Shown here: positions 27,459 through 37,192 of the stretch, piece by piece
Position numbering within the stretch: the first letter of the stretch is position 1
Layout of the letters: every line of letters starts with the position of its first letter
NCBI RefSeq assembly: GCF_900115775.1
Contig: NZ_FOXS01000003.1
Location: 186,001-250,000 of the forward strand
Direction of reading: 5' to 3'
DNA: 64,000 nucleotides
From: Hymenobacter arizonensis
Lineage (GTDB): Bacteria > Bacteroidota > Bacteroidia > Cytophagales > Hymenobacteraceae
The notes under the pieces: generated by a model
What the model was told of the DNA's origin: nothing
What the model saw: the letters and a program-made list of their open reading frames with translations, nothing else
Database searches by the model: none
Made by a program: the position numbers and the translations under genes

Positions 27459-27600
27459 CTGTTTAGGAAGTAATGAGTGACTGTTCGTCATTCCGAGCGC
27501 AGCCGAGGAATCTCGCCCGAGTCGTTGCACGAGGCCCGAACGGTGCGAGCGAGATTCCTCGGCTGCGCTCGGAATGACGGACGGATGAATTCCTAAACAG
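27459..27600. repeat. MITE-like palindromic element with nested arms
   Basis: A 142-base element. The outer arms CTGTTTAGGAA (27459-27469) and TTCCTAAACAG (27590-27600) are perfect. The inner arms 27486-27516 and 27549-27579 are a perfect 31-bp inverted repeat beginning CGTCATTCCGAGCGCAGCC. The loop has no coding potential. Similar 'CGTCAT...GAGCGCAGC' palindromes are common in Hymenobacter genomes. It lies between the element terminator and the tag gene. Confidence 0.85.
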
Positions 27601-27633
27601 CTTCAAAGCCAGCCAACTGAATTACCTTGTGCC

Positions 27634-28254
27634 ATGAGCTTACCTTCCGTGCCTGCTGCCGATGGCCAGTGCGCCTGGGCCAACCACAGCGAGCTGCTGC
27701 GCGCTTTTCACGACCACGAATGGGGCGAGCCCGTGGCGGAGCCGGCGATATTGTTTGAGTACTTGGTGCTGCACACGTTTCAGCTTGGGTTCGATTTTCC
27801 GGTGGTGCTGAAGCGGCGAGAGGGGTTTCGGGAGCTGCTGGAGAACTTCGACCCTGAGCGACTGGCCCGGTGGGGAGAGTCCGAGATAGAGGAGGTAATC
27901 GTTAATCCGCGCATACTGCGGAACCGGCGGAAGCTGGAAGCTACGGTGCGCAACGCCCAGGCCTGGCTGCGGCTGCGCGCCGAAGTGGGCGAGGAGGGAA
28001 TCTTGCCGTTTTTCTACGCCTATGTGGGCGGGCGCACCGTGGACGGGCAGCGGAGCGCGGCCAGTCCCGCGCCGCTCTCGACGCCGGAAAGCACCGCCAT
28101 GAGCCAGGATTTAAAGCGGCGCGGCTTCGTAATGACCGGGCCCATGACGTGCTACAACATCCTGCAGACGGCCGGCATTGTCAACGACCATTGGGTGACT
28201 TGCTCACGGCACGCCGAGTGCGCGATGCTGGCAGCTGAGTGGGGGAGGGACTGA
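27634..28254 (+). CDS. tag: DNA-3-methyladenine glycosylase I
   Basis: The product (206 aa) has the usual family length. It shows CAWANHSELLRAFHDHEWG at the start (zinc-ligand Cys and His), YLVLHTFQLGFDFPVVLKRR, FDPERLARW, and near the end RRGFVMTGPMTCYNILQTAG followed by IVNDHWVTCSRH (second zinc His and Cys). Tag removes 3-methyladenine from alkylated DNA in base-excision repair. The family's usual aromatic substrate-pocket motif LSW is replaced here by FDFP, and the canonical E after L-x-x-L-x-L is H (VLHTF). Such changes are common in Bacteroidota homologues but could alter specificity. It is convergent with the ABC operon, with 17 bases between. Confidence 0.85.
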   Translation: MSLPSVPAADGQCAWANHSELLRAFHDHEWGEPVAEPAILFEYLVLHTFQLGFDFPVVLKRREGFRELLENFDPERLARWGESEIEEVIVNPRILRNRRKLEATVRNAQAWLRLRAEVGEEGILPFFYAYVGGRTVDGQRSAASPAPLSTPESTAMSQDLKRRGFVMTGPMTCYNILQTAGIVNDHWVTCSRHAECAMLAAEWGRD

Positions 28255-28271
28255 ACAGAGGTGCCTGCTGG

Positions 28272-29384
28272 CTAGCTCTTTTTGTCAGTTCCGGCGGGTG
28301 GGCCCAGCACCTTCACCTTGTCGCTCTTGGCCAGGCCCGACGTTATTTCAACATTGACGCCGTCGGAGAGGCCGGTTTTTACCAGGCGTTTCTGAAACTG
28401 TTGAGGGCCGGTTTCTACTTCCACAAATACACTGTCTTTGTTCACTTTGCCGAATTGCAACAGGCCCTCCCTGATGGCTAGCACCTGCTGCCGCTTGCCC
28501 AGCACAATGTCGCCGTTGGCCGAGTAGTTAGCCCGCAGGAACTGACCGGGCTGGAGCTTGAGCCGGGCCCGCACCTGGAACTTGATGGCGCCTTCCTCGG
28601 CCAGGCCTTTGGGAGCGATGTATTCGAGGATGGCGGGGAAGCTTTGATTTTCGAGTGCGCCGATGGTCAGGTTGAGGTCCATGCCTTCGCGCACCTTGCC
28701 CACTTCGCTCTCGTCAATCTTGCCTTCGAACACTAGGCTCTGCATGTCGGCCACGGAGGCGATGGTGGTGCCTTCGTTGAAGTTGTTGCGCTCGACCACC
28801 GACGAGCCGGCCTTTACGGGCACGTCGAGCAGCATGCCGGTAATGGTGGAGCGCACCAGATTTAGCGAGCCGCCGGTGTTGCGCGAGGCGCCGCGCTGGG
28901 CAATCTGCAGGTTGCTTTCGGCCGCGTCGAGGGCTTGTTTTTTGGCCCGGTAGTCGGCTAGGAAGTTGAGGTATTCTTGCTCGGCAATCACCTTTTGGTC
29001 GAAGAGGGCTTTCTGTCGGTCGAGGACCACTTTGCTGGTTTCTAGCGCAATGCGCGACGCCTGAATGCCGGTTTGGGCATTGTTGACGCTGGCCGCGTTG
29101 GCTACTGTCCGGATGCGGGCCAGCAGCTGCCCTTCCTTCACTGGCTGCCCGGCTTCTACATACAGCTCCTCCACTATGCCCGAAACCTGGGGCTTAATCA
29201 GCACTTCGCGCCGCGGCACGATGCTGCCGGTGGCTACAGTTTTCTTAACGATGTCGGCCACGAAGGGTGTCTCGGTCTGGTAGGTAACCGGGTCGGTATG
29301 AGCCTGCTTCCAGAAATAGTAGCCCAGCCAGCCAAACCCGGCGAGGAGCAACAGCAGCAAGAGCGAAAGGAAGACGCGTTTCAT
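28272..29384 (-). CDS. HlyD/MacA-type periplasmic adaptor protein
   Basis: The product (370 aa) has one N-terminal membrane anchor (VFLSLLLLLLLAGFGWLGYYF), then the first lipoyl half (PQVSGIVEELYVEAGQPVKEGQLLARI), a coiled-coil hairpin (~105-165), the second lipoyl half (TITGMLLDVPVKAGSSV), a beta-barrel domain (EGKIDESEVGKVREGM) and a membrane-proximal region (KRLVKTGLSDGVNVEITSGL). It links an inner-membrane MacB-like transporter to an outer-membrane channel. It is the last gene of the minus-strand ABC operon, 36 bases after a permease. No TolC gene is in the operon; one lies at 60.9 kb with an RND pump. Confidence 0.88.
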   Translation of the reverse strand: MKRVFLSLLLLLLLAGFGWLGYYFWKQAHTDPVTYQTETPFVADIVKKTVATGSIVPRREVLIKPQVSGIVEELYVEAGQPVKEGQLLARIRTVANAASVNNAQTGIQASRIALETSKVVLDRQKALFDQKVIAEQEYLNFLADYRAKKQALDAAESNLQIAQRGASRNTGGSLNLVRSTITGMLLDVPVKAGSSVVERNNFNEGTTIASVADMQSLVFEGKIDESEVGKVREGMDLNLTIGALENQSFPAILEYIAPKGLAEEGAIKFQVRARLKLQPGQFLRANYSANGDIVLGKRQQVLAIREGLLQFGKVNKDSVFVEVETGPQQFQKRLVKTGLSDGVNVEITSGLAKSDKVKVLGPPAGTDKKS

Positions 29385-29420
29385 ACGGAGGTGTTTTTGA
29401 AGTAATTGTTCGGTTTTGCT

Positions 29421-30662
29421 TTATTCGTCTTTCAGGGCCACCACTGGCTGCACCCGTGCCGCCTGCAGCGCCGGTACCAGCCCGGCCACGGCCCCGGCCA
29501 CTACCAGCAGGACAATGGCCGCGCCGGCCACGCCGATGTCGACGCGCGGATTGGCAAAGAAGCCAACGTCCTCGCCCGCAATCAGGGCATCGATGCCAGC
29601 CATGAGGGCCGTGCCAACCAACAGGCCAAACAGCCCGGCCACGGCCGTTAGCACTATGCTTTCCTGCACAATGAGGCTCACAATGCTCCAGGGCGTGGCC
29701 CCCAGCGCCTTGCGAATCCCTATTTCTTTGGTGCGCTCCTTCACCACGATGAGCATGATGTTGCTGACGCCGATGATGCCGGCCAGAATGGTGCCGACGC
29801 TCACGAGCCAGCCAAAGCTCGTGATGCCGGCAAAGAGGCCCTGCACCTTTGCGTATTCTTCTTCCACGTTGGCCGAGCCAAAGGCGCGCTCGTCGGTGGG
29901 CGCTACTTTGTGCTGGCGGGCCAGCACCTGCTTGGCCTTGGTTTCGACTACCGCCGCCGGAATGCCGGGTTTGGGGATGAAAGCGAAATAGCCCACGCGG
30001 TTCACCTGATTGAAGGTGTGCTGCAGGGCAGTGAGTGGGATGATGATGGTCTGGGCTTCTTCCTGGGCGTTTTCGGGCTTGCCTTCGCCTTTAAACAAGC
30101 CCACCACCAGGAAGTAAATGCCTTTGATGCGGATTTGCTGACCCAGTGGGTTTTGGCTGCCAAAAAGCACCTCCGCCACCCGGTTCCCAATGACGGCCAC
30201 TTTGCGCCGCTCGGTGATATCAGGTTCATTGATAAACCGGCCGCTGGTCATGTTCACCGCCTTCACGGCCGGGTAGTTGGGATATTCGCCATTCACCGAA
30301 AAAGAGGAGCTTTTGGTGCCGTACTGCACGGTAAAGGTGCCATCGAGGGAGCCACGCGGCAGGATGGCCGCGGCTTCGGGTATCTCGCGGTTCAGGGCGG
30401 CCACATCGTCGTTCGTGAACCGGATGAAGCGGCCCACTTTCAGCCCGGCGTAGGGCTCACTGGTGCGCTGCGACCAGATGAATACCGCGTTTTTGGCCAC
30501 GTCAAACTCTTTTTCCACGCCGTTCTGGAAGCCCCGGCCCGCACCCAGCAGCACCACCAGCATAAATATGCCCCAGTACACGCCAAACGCAGTGAGGCCC
30601 GTGCGCAGCTTGTGTCGCCGCACCGTGCCCCAGATTTCCTGCCACGTATCTACATTGAACAT
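29421..30662 (-). CDS. MacB-type ABC transporter permease
   Basis: The product (413 aa) follows the MacB/FtsX plan: one N-terminal TM segment (LRTGLTAFGVYWGIFMLVVL), a large periplasmic domain (~50-280), and three C-terminal TM segments. The FtsX domain has VGTILAGIIGVSNIMLIVV, KERTKEIGIRKALGATPWSI and a final TM before PALQAARVQPVVALKDE. It has no ATPase domain; the ATPase is encoded separately at 33021-33689. It is paralogous to the permease at 31094-32335 (both start MF-x-x-D-x-WQEI-x-GT), so the two probably form a heterodimer. Its start codon overlaps an AT-rich inverted repeat that bounds an inserted four-helix-bundle gene. Confidence 0.9.
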   Translation of the reverse strand: MFNVDTWQEIWGTVRRHKLRTGLTAFGVYWGIFMLVVLLGAGRGFQNGVEKEFDVAKNAVFIWSQRTSEPYAGLKVGRFIRFTNDDVAALNREIPEAAAILPRGSLDGTFTVQYGTKSSSFSVNGEYPNYPAVKAVNMTSGRFINEPDITERRKVAVIGNRVAEVLFGSQNPLGQQIRIKGIYFLVVGLFKGEGKPENAQEEAQTIIIPLTALQHTFNQVNRVGYFAFIPKPGIPAAVVETKAKQVLARQHKVAPTDERAFGSANVEEEYAKVQGLFAGITSFGWLVSVGTILAGIIGVSNIMLIVVKERTKEIGIRKALGATPWSIVSLIVQESIVLTAVAGLFGLLVGTALMAGIDALIAGEDVGFFANPRVDIGVAGAAIVLLVVAGAVAGLVPALQAARVQPVVALKDE

Positions 30663-31093
30663 TTAACAATTAACATTTAACACGCGCTTAGCTGATAGCC
30701 GCGCGGTTATTGAGGGAACGGGAGGAGCGGATGGTGGTGAAGAGCATTTTGCTTAGTTCGTCGGCCTCGGCTAGGATGCTTTCGAAGTTTTTGCTGGGGA
30801 TATAATCGGAGTCGTGTAGCAGGTTGAGCCAATACTTGGTTTCCAGGCTTTCCTTGTAAGCAATGGACATTTTTGCTGAAAAATCGGCATTCGAAATAGC
30901 GCTGTTGGCCTCGGCGATGTTCGCTCCAATGGATGTGCCGCACCGCAGCAGCTGTTTCGACAAAATATATTCCTTTTGCTCGCCTGTGAGGAAGCGGTAG
31001 GCCTTAATAATGCGCAAGGCGAAAGCGTACACCTTATCATAAAGCACATTCTCACGTCCGCCTATCATACTGTTAAATGTTAATTGCTAAATG
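30660..31093. repeat. Inverted-repeat-bounded cassette carrying a four-helix-bundle gene
   Basis: CATTTAACAATTAACATTTA... (23 bases, 30660-30682) is the reverse complement, with one mismatch, of TGTTAAATGTTAATTGCTAA... (31071-31093). The pair encloses just one gene. The right copy ends exactly at the stop codon of the upstream permease and the left copy includes the start codon of the downstream permease, so the cassette fills the inter-permease gap without damaging either gene. Confidence 0.75.
30688..31068 (-). CDS. Four-helix-bundle protein (S23 / 23S rRNA intervening-sequence type)
   Basis: The product (126 aa) shows the family signature: DKVYAFALRIIKAYRFL, then LLRCGTSIGANIAEANSAIS, DFSAKMSIAYKESLETKYWL and a final helix EADELSKMLFTTIRSS. 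Homologues are encoded inside intervening sequences of 23S rRNA genes or as isolated genes in Bacteroidota and form pentamers of four-helix bundles; their function is unknown. Here it sits in the middle of an ABC export operon between inverted repeats, so it looks like an inserted cassette that is now co-transcribed. The start fits the usual family N-terminus. Confidence 0.88.
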   Translation of the reverse strand: MIGGRENVLYDKVYAFALRIIKAYRFLTGEQKEYILSKQLLRCGTSIGANIAEANSAISNADFSAKMSIAYKESLETKYWLNLLHDSDYIPSKNFESILAEADELSKMLFTTIRSSRSLNNRAAIS

Positions 31094-32335
<1,242 letters not shown>

Positions 32336-32338
32336 TGA

Positions 32339-32515
32339 CAATTAACATTTAACAGTTAGCATTTAACAATTAGCCAAATGTTGAAAGGTAGTAGGAGAGG
32401 AGATATGAAGCGTGACAGCACAAATGATTTCTATGAATTCCTGAAGTGCTTCTGCGAAGTGGCTCTAACTGCGAGCTGCTAATTGCTAATTGTTAAATGT
32501 TAATTGCTAAATGTT
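32339..32515. repeat. Second AT-rich inverted-repeat pair, apparently empty
   Basis: CAATTAACATTTAACAGTTA... (32339-32374) and GCTAATTGCTAATTGTTAAA... (32478-32515) are inverted copies of the same repeat that bounds the four-helix-bundle cassette, with tandem reiteration inside each. The ~100 bases between them have one short minus-strand reading (AEALQEFIEIICAVTLHISS, ending in a stop at the repeat) that could be the tail of a decayed helical protein. No intact gene is present. Confidence 0.55.
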
Positions 32516-33009
32516 CACTTCTGGCAGCGCTGGCGCACTTTTTCGAGGCGGGCGGTTACGTCTTTTACTACGGCTTCGTCGGTGGTGAAGAGGGGGAGGG
32601 AGAAGTTGGTGTTGCTGCCGTTTTTCTGGTTGTTTAGCTTGATATTGAAGTGCTTCTGGCCTTTGTTGTTGGTGGTGGGCTCGTAGGTGAGAGAGGTGAC
32701 GTTGGCCCACTCGAAGCTCATTTTCATTTCGAAAACGCCGTTGTCCATTTTCATGGCCCAGCCCGAGTCGCCGCGATTGAAGCTCACGGCCAGGGGCTGA
32801 CTGGTTTGCACGTCGGCGCCCCGGTCACGGATGAGCTGCTCGGCGTGGCAGCCGGCGAGGGTAAGGGTTAGCTCCTGCTTGGGCTTTTGCGGGTCGCGCA
32901 TCAGCTGGTTGATTTCTCGGGCCAGGGCCTGGGTTTCGGCAGCTGGTGTTGTTTGCGCCTGGGCGGCGAAGCAGACGGACCCATGCAAGGCAAGTAGGAG
33001 CGTTTTCAT
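32515..33009 (-). CDS. Hypothetical exported protein in ABC operon
   Basis: The product (164 aa) has a signal-peptide-like N-terminus ending AAQAQ (about residue 19). The mature part contains HAEQLIRDRG, FNRGDSGWAMKMDNG, FEMKMSFEWANVTSLTYEP and a final coiled helix VVKDVTARLEKVRQRCQK; no family recognised. It lies between the ATPase gene (11-base gap) and the first permease, so it is likely expressed with the transporter. It could be a periplasmic accessory protein or an unrelated insertion; the repeat next to its 3' end favours past rearrangement there. Confidence 0.6.
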   Translation of the reverse strand: MKTLLLALHGSVCFAAQAQTTPAAETQALAREINQLMRDPQKPKQELTLTLAGCHAEQLIRDRGADVQTSQPLAVSFNRGDSGWAMKMDNGVFEMKMSFEWANVTSLTYEPTTNNKGQKHFNIKLNNQKNGSNTNFSLPLFTTDEAVVKDVTARLEKVRQRCQK

Positions 33010-33020
33010 AGGGGTGGAGA

Positions 33021-33689
33021 TTATTCGTTTACAATTAGTCCGTCGCGCACGCGAATCATGCGCTGGGTTTGGGCGGCAATGTCGTTTTCATGGGTCACGA
33101 TGACGACCGTCATGCCGTCGCGGTGCACCTGCTTGAAAATGTCCATCACTTCTTGGGTGGTGTGGGTGTCGAGGGCACCGGTGGGCTCGTCGGCCAGAAT
33201 GAGTTTGGGCTGGCTGATGAGGGCGCGGGCAATGGCCACGCGCTGCTTCTGCCCGCCCGAAAGCTCGCTGGGCAGGTGCTCGGCGCGGTCGGCCAGGCCT
33301 ACCCGGTCGAGGTAGTCGAGGGCCAGGCGGTTGCGCTCGCGGCGGCTGACTTTCTGGTAGTAGAGGGGCAGGGCCACGTTCTCCAGCGCGCTTTTGAAGC
33401 TGAGCAGGTTGAAGGATTGGAAGACAAACCCGAGAAACTGGTTGCGGTAGTGGGCCGCTTTGGTCTGCGACAGGTTGCGGTCGATGCGGGTACCGGCCAG
33501 GGTGTAGTCGCCTTGGTCGAAATCGTCAAGAATTCCCAGGATGTTGAGCAGCGTGCTCTTGCCCGACCCAGACGACCCCATGATGCTCACCAACTCGCCC
33601 GCCCCAATGTGCAAGTCGATGCCCTTGAGCACTTCCAGGCGATGAGTGCCCACTGCGTAGCTCTTGCGGATGTTGCGCAATTCTATCAT
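33021..33689 (-). CDS. ABC transporter ATP-binding protein (MacB/LolD type)
   Basis: The product (222 aa) is a complete nucleotide-binding domain: Walker A MGSSGSGKSTLL, Q-loop region GFVFQSFNLL, signature LPSELSGGQKQRVAIARAL, Walker B LILADEPTGALD, and the switch His in VIVTHEND. The start IELRNIRKSYAVGTHRLEVL is typical of the MacB/LolD/FtsE group. It powers the two permeases encoded downstream and is first in the operon. The 5' flank contains a large palindromic repeat at 33842-33948. Confidence 0.92.
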   Translation of the reverse strand: MIELRNIRKSYAVGTHRLEVLKGIDLHIGAGELVSIMGSSGSGKSTLLNILGILDDFDQGDYTLAGTRIDRNLSQTKAAHYRNQFLGFVFQSFNLLSFKSALENVALPLYYQKVSRRERNRLALDYLDRVGLADRAEHLPSELSGGQKQRVAIARALISQPKLILADEPTGALDTHTTQEVMDIFKQVHRDGMTVVIVTHENDIAAQTQRMIRVRDGLIVNE

Positions 33690-33841
33690 AATGCCGAACC
33701 CGGGTAAATGTGCTTCGCAAATATGCGGCTAGTAGAATATACTATGCTCATCATGGGGAAGGGGCACTCGCGGAGTTTCGGGTCATTGATGCGGCCAGTG
33801 CTGGCGAGGTTGCCTGGGGACGAGAAAATTAATGCTAATAC

Positions 33842-33948
33842 GCCGTGGGTAGTAGCGCGAACATTGTAGTTCGCGTCCCCTGCGGACACTCGAACGACGC
33901 TAATGGCGCGGGGACGCGAACTACAAAGTTCGCGCTACTGCCCACGGC
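33842..33948. repeat. Palindromic MITE-like repeat
   Basis: A 39-bp inverted repeat with two mismatches (33842-33880 and 33910-33948), opening GCCGTGGGTAGTAGCGCGAA, with a 29-base loop. Within each arm GCGCGAAC and GTTCGCG form a second small palindrome. It sits upstream of the ABC operon and of the GH28 gene. The surrounding 33690-34226 contains no other supported feature. Confidence 0.85.
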
Positions 33949-34226
33949 AGCGAGTTATACAAGGCTTTGGTTAACAGTAGATATTTATTAAAGCAGATAC
34001 TGAATATGGTTGGGGCTAGGCATTGGAACCAGCTCCTGGGCGGCGCTGCTTGGCGGCCTCAACACGCGGGAGTGAGGCAGGCGCATTTCAGAAGAGTACA
34101 GGACAGTTGGCGCAAGCGTGGGGTGGTCCTTGCAACGGTGCGGCGCCTGCTTGTGCTTCTCCCTCGTGCATAGCATTGGTTGGAGGAAGTGGCTGGCAGC
34201 CGGTACGGCTTACCCCGAAAACATCC

Positions 34227-35765
34227 ATGCTTCGCCCCGTCGTCCTGATTTTATTGTGCCTGGCTTGTGCCTCCCGGCTGCTGGCCGCCCCACCGACAGC
34301 CAGCTTCAACGTGCGCGCTTTTGGGGCCAAGGGCGATAGCACGGCCATCGACAGCGACGCAGTGAACCGAGCCATTGCAGCGGCGGCCAAAGCCGGCGGG
34401 GGCACGGTGTACTTTCCGGCCGGCACGTACCTGAGTTACTCCATCAGGCTGCAAAGCCGCATTTCCCTGTACCTAGACCAGGGAGCGACGTTGGTGGCCG
34501 CCGCGCCAGTGGGGGAGCGCGGCTACGATGCCCCCGAGCCCGCGGCCAACGACACGTACCAGGATTTTGGGCATAGCCACTGGCACAACAGCCTCATTTG
34601 GGGCGAGAACTTAGTAGACATTTCCATTCTGGGGCCCGGCACCATTCACGGGCGGGGGCTGACGCGGGAAGGCCCGCACCGCGCGCCCGTCGGCAACAAA
34701 GCCATCGCCCTGAAGCTGTGCCGCAACGTGCAGCTGCGCGATTTTACGGTGCTCTACGGCGGGCATTTCGCGCTTCTGGCCACCGGGGTCGACAACCTCA
34801 CCATCGACAACCTGACACTGGACACCAACCGCGACGGCCTCGACATCGACGGCTGCAAGAACGTGCGGATTGCCAACTGCACCGTCAACTCGCCCTGGGA
34901 CGATGCCATTTGCTTGAAAAGCTCCTTCGCCCTGGGCTATGCCCGGCCCACGGAAAACGTGACCATTACCAACTGCCAGGTGAGCGGCTACGACCGCGGC
35001 ACCCTGCACAACGGCACCTACCTGCGCAACGAGCCGCATCTGGTGCCGGACAAGGAGGGGCCCACCGGTCGCATCAAGTTTGGCACTGAATCGAATGGTG
35101 GCTTCAAGAACATTGCCATCAGCAACTGCGTGTTTGAGTACTGCCGGGGGCTGGCGCTTGAAACCGTGGACGGGGGCCTGCTGGAAGACGTGACCATCAG
35201 CAACATTACCATGCGGAACGTTACCAATTCGCCGATATTCCTGCGGCTGGGTGGCCGGATGCGGGCGCCGGTCGGCACGGCCATTGGGGCGTTGCGCCGC
35301 ATCAACATCAGCAACGTGAACGTGTACAACGCCGACTCACGGTTTGCCACGCTCATTGCCGGTTTGCCGGGTCATCCCATTGAGGACGTGCGCCTGAGCA
35401 ACATCAGCATCTGGTATAAGCCGCTGGATGCCGCGGCCACGGCCGAGATACAGAAAACAGTGCCCGAGCACGAAAAAGACTACCCCGAGCCGCAAAAGTT
35501 CGGCGTGCTGCCGGCGTATGGCTTTTTCATCCGGCACGTGAAAAATGTGGTGCTGAGCAACGTCAATATCTACCTGTTAGGGCCGGAAACACGGCCGGCG
35601 CTGATGCTGCTCGATGTGCAGGGCGGCAGCCTGCGGCACGTGGTGGCCCCGAAAGCCGGCCCCGCGCCGATGGTGGTGCTGGAAGGCGTGCGCAACCTGG
35701 TGGTGCAAAGCAGTGAGCCCTTGAAAAACGGGACGCTGCAGCAGCTCAAATCAAAAGCCTTTTAA
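34227..35765 (+). CDS. GH28 polygalacturonase / rhamnogalacturonidase
   Basis: I start at the ATG at 34227 (512 aa), because a signal peptide (LILLCLACASRLLAA) follows at once; the upstream extension is unlikely. The N-terminus FNVRAFGAKGDSTAIDSDAV is typical of pectinolytic beta-helix enzymes. GH28 catalytic marks are present: NRDGLDIDG (Asp203), WDDAICLKS (Asp225/226) and the substrate-binding GRIKFGTES (Arg282, Lys284). It hydrolyses alpha-linked galacturonic acid bonds in pectin, probably in the periplasm or outside the cell. The PL22 gene follows 21 bases later, so the two are likely co-transcribed as the start of the pectin locus. Confidence 0.88.
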   Translation: MLRPVVLILLCLACASRLLAAPPTASFNVRAFGAKGDSTAIDSDAVNRAIAAAAKAGGGTVYFPAGTYLSYSIRLQSRISLYLDQGATLVAAAPVGERGYDAPEPAANDTYQDFGHSHWHNSLIWGENLVDISILGPGTIHGRGLTREGPHRAPVGNKAIALKLCRNVQLRDFTVLYGGHFALLATGVDNLTIDNLTLDTNRDGLDIDGCKNVRIANCTVNSPWDDAICLKSSFALGYARPTENVTITNCQVSGYDRGTLHNGTYLRNEPHLVPDKEGPTGRIKFGTESNGGFKNIAISNCVFEYCRGLALETVDGGLLEDVTISNITMRNVTNSPIFLRLGGRMRAPVGTAIGALRRINISNVNVYNADSRFATLIAGLPGHPIEDVRLSNISIWYKPLDAAATAEIQKTVPEHEKDYPEPQKFGVLPAYGFFIRHVKNVVLSNVNIYLLGPETRPALMLLDVQGGSLRHVVAPKAGPAPMVVLEGVRNLVVQSSEPLKNGTLQQLKSKAF

Positions 35766-35786
35766 CCTAATAGCCGCTCGCTGACT

Positions 35787-37169
35787 ATGAAAAATGGGAT
35801 GATGCTGGCAGCCCTCGGCTGTACTCTTTTGTTGGCCGGCACGGCGGATGCGCAGATTGGCCGCCGGTTTCCCTCGGAGCGGAAAGTGGTGAAAGACCCC
35901 GTGACGGGCACCCCGCTCACCTTCCTGACCAGCTCAGCCAGTGGCGATTCTAAGATTTACCAAACCCACAACCAATGGACTTCCGACGGGCAGTGGCTCA
36001 TTTTCCGGTCGGGTAGGGTGAGGGGGGAGGCCATGGCGGTGCACGAAAAAACCGGCCAGATGGTGCAGGTGACAGAAGGCGGTTTCACGGGCATGCTCAA
36101 CATTGCGCGCAACTCCATGAAGCTGTATTTCATGCGGCGCCCGCCCGGCGAAACGGCCCAGCAGGCCGGGGCATCGGCTGGCACGGCGGCCTCGGCGGGG
36201 CTGCAGATTGTGGAGGTGGATTTGGCCAGGCTGTTTGCCGACAGCAAAGCCGGCCGCATGAAGGCCGCCAGCGAATACCAGCGCGTGTGCGGCACCACGC
36301 CGCCCGAACTACAGGCCGGTGGCGACATGGCCCTCGACGGCGACGAGGCCTGGGCCTATTTCCGGGTGGGCCGGGAAGAAGCCGCCCGGCACCTGGCGCC
36401 GGGTGCCAGGCTGGAGCAGAATTTCGGCCCGCGCAACATGGGCGCCGGGCCCTCGGGCATTGCCGCGATGAACGTGCGCACGGGCGCCCTGAAGCACGTG
36501 GTGTCGGTGCCGTTCCAGATTGGGCACATCCAAACCAACCCCTGGGTGCCCGGCGAGCTGGTGTTTTGCTGGGAAACGGGCGGCAAGTCGCCCCAACGCA
36601 CCTGGACGGTGCAGGCCGACGGCAGCGGCCTGCGGCCCCTGTACCCGGAGGCAGAATACGAGTGGGTGACGCACGAGGCGGTGATTTCCAAGGATGAAAT
36701 CGCCATTGCCATCATGGGCCACCGCAAAATCCCCAGCTCGACCAAAGACGTGGCCGCGGGCACCCCCGTGAGCGGCGCCAACCCGGGGCAGGAGGCTGCC
36801 TGGGGCCCCTCGGGCACCCGCGAAAAGCCCACGGGGCTGGGCATCATCAACCACCGCACCCGCGAAATGACCATTGTGGGCCAGACGCCCAGCGGCAGCG
36901 GCTTGTGGCACGTGAGCGGCTCGCCGGATGGCCGGTGGGCCGTGGGCGACGATTTTGCCCGCAACATCTACCTGATTGACCGGCACACCCGCGAAATGCT
37001 GCTGCTCTCGGCGGGCCACAAGCAAACCGCCGCCGACCACCCGCACCCCACCATGAGCCCCGACGGCACCCGGATTCAGATTCAGTCGGCCATGCTCTCG
37101 GCCGATGGCCGGAGCATGAACATCTGCATTATTCCGGTGCCACGGGCGTGGCTGAAGCGGAAGTATTGA
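35787..37169 (+). CDS. PL22-type oligogalacturonate lyase-like protein
   Basis: The product (460 aa) has a signal peptide (LAALGCTLLLAGTADAQ). It has repeated propeller strands such as NQWTSDGQWLIFRSGR, SPDGRWAVGDDFA and the late HPHPTMSPDGTRIQIQS. The middle matches PL22 (Pectate_lyase22): FQIGHIQTNPWVPGELVFCWE, WTVQADGSGLRPLYPE, EWVTHEAVISKD and IAIAIMGHR. His residues in GHIQTN, THEA and HPHP probably form the Mn2+ site of the family. PL22 enzymes split short oligogalacturonides into 4-deoxy-5-keto-uronate. Most are cytosolic, so the signal peptide is a noteworthy difference, though seen in Bacteroidota PULs. Confidence 0.82.
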   Translation: MKNGMMLAALGCTLLLAGTADAQIGRRFPSERKVVKDPVTGTPLTFLTSSASGDSKIYQTHNQWTSDGQWLIFRSGRVRGEAMAVHEKTGQMVQVTEGGFTGMLNIARNSMKLYFMRRPPGETAQQAGASAGTAASAGLQIVEVDLARLFADSKAGRMKAASEYQRVCGTTPPELQAGGDMALDGDEAWAYFRVGREEAARHLAPGARLEQNFGPRNMGAGPSGIAAMNVRTGALKHVVSVPFQIGHIQTNPWVPGELVFCWETGGKSPQRTWTVQADGSGLRPLYPEAEYEWVTHEAVISKDEIAIAIMGHRKIPSSTKDVAAGTPVSGANPGQEAAWGPSGTREKPTGLGIINHRTREMTIVGQTPSGSGLWHVSGSPDGRWAVGDDFARNIYLIDRHTREMLLLSAGHKQTAADHPHPTMSPDGTRIQIQSAMLSADGRSMNICIIPVPRAWLKRKY

Positions 37170-37192
37170 GATAGGATGGGCAGAGCATGCAG

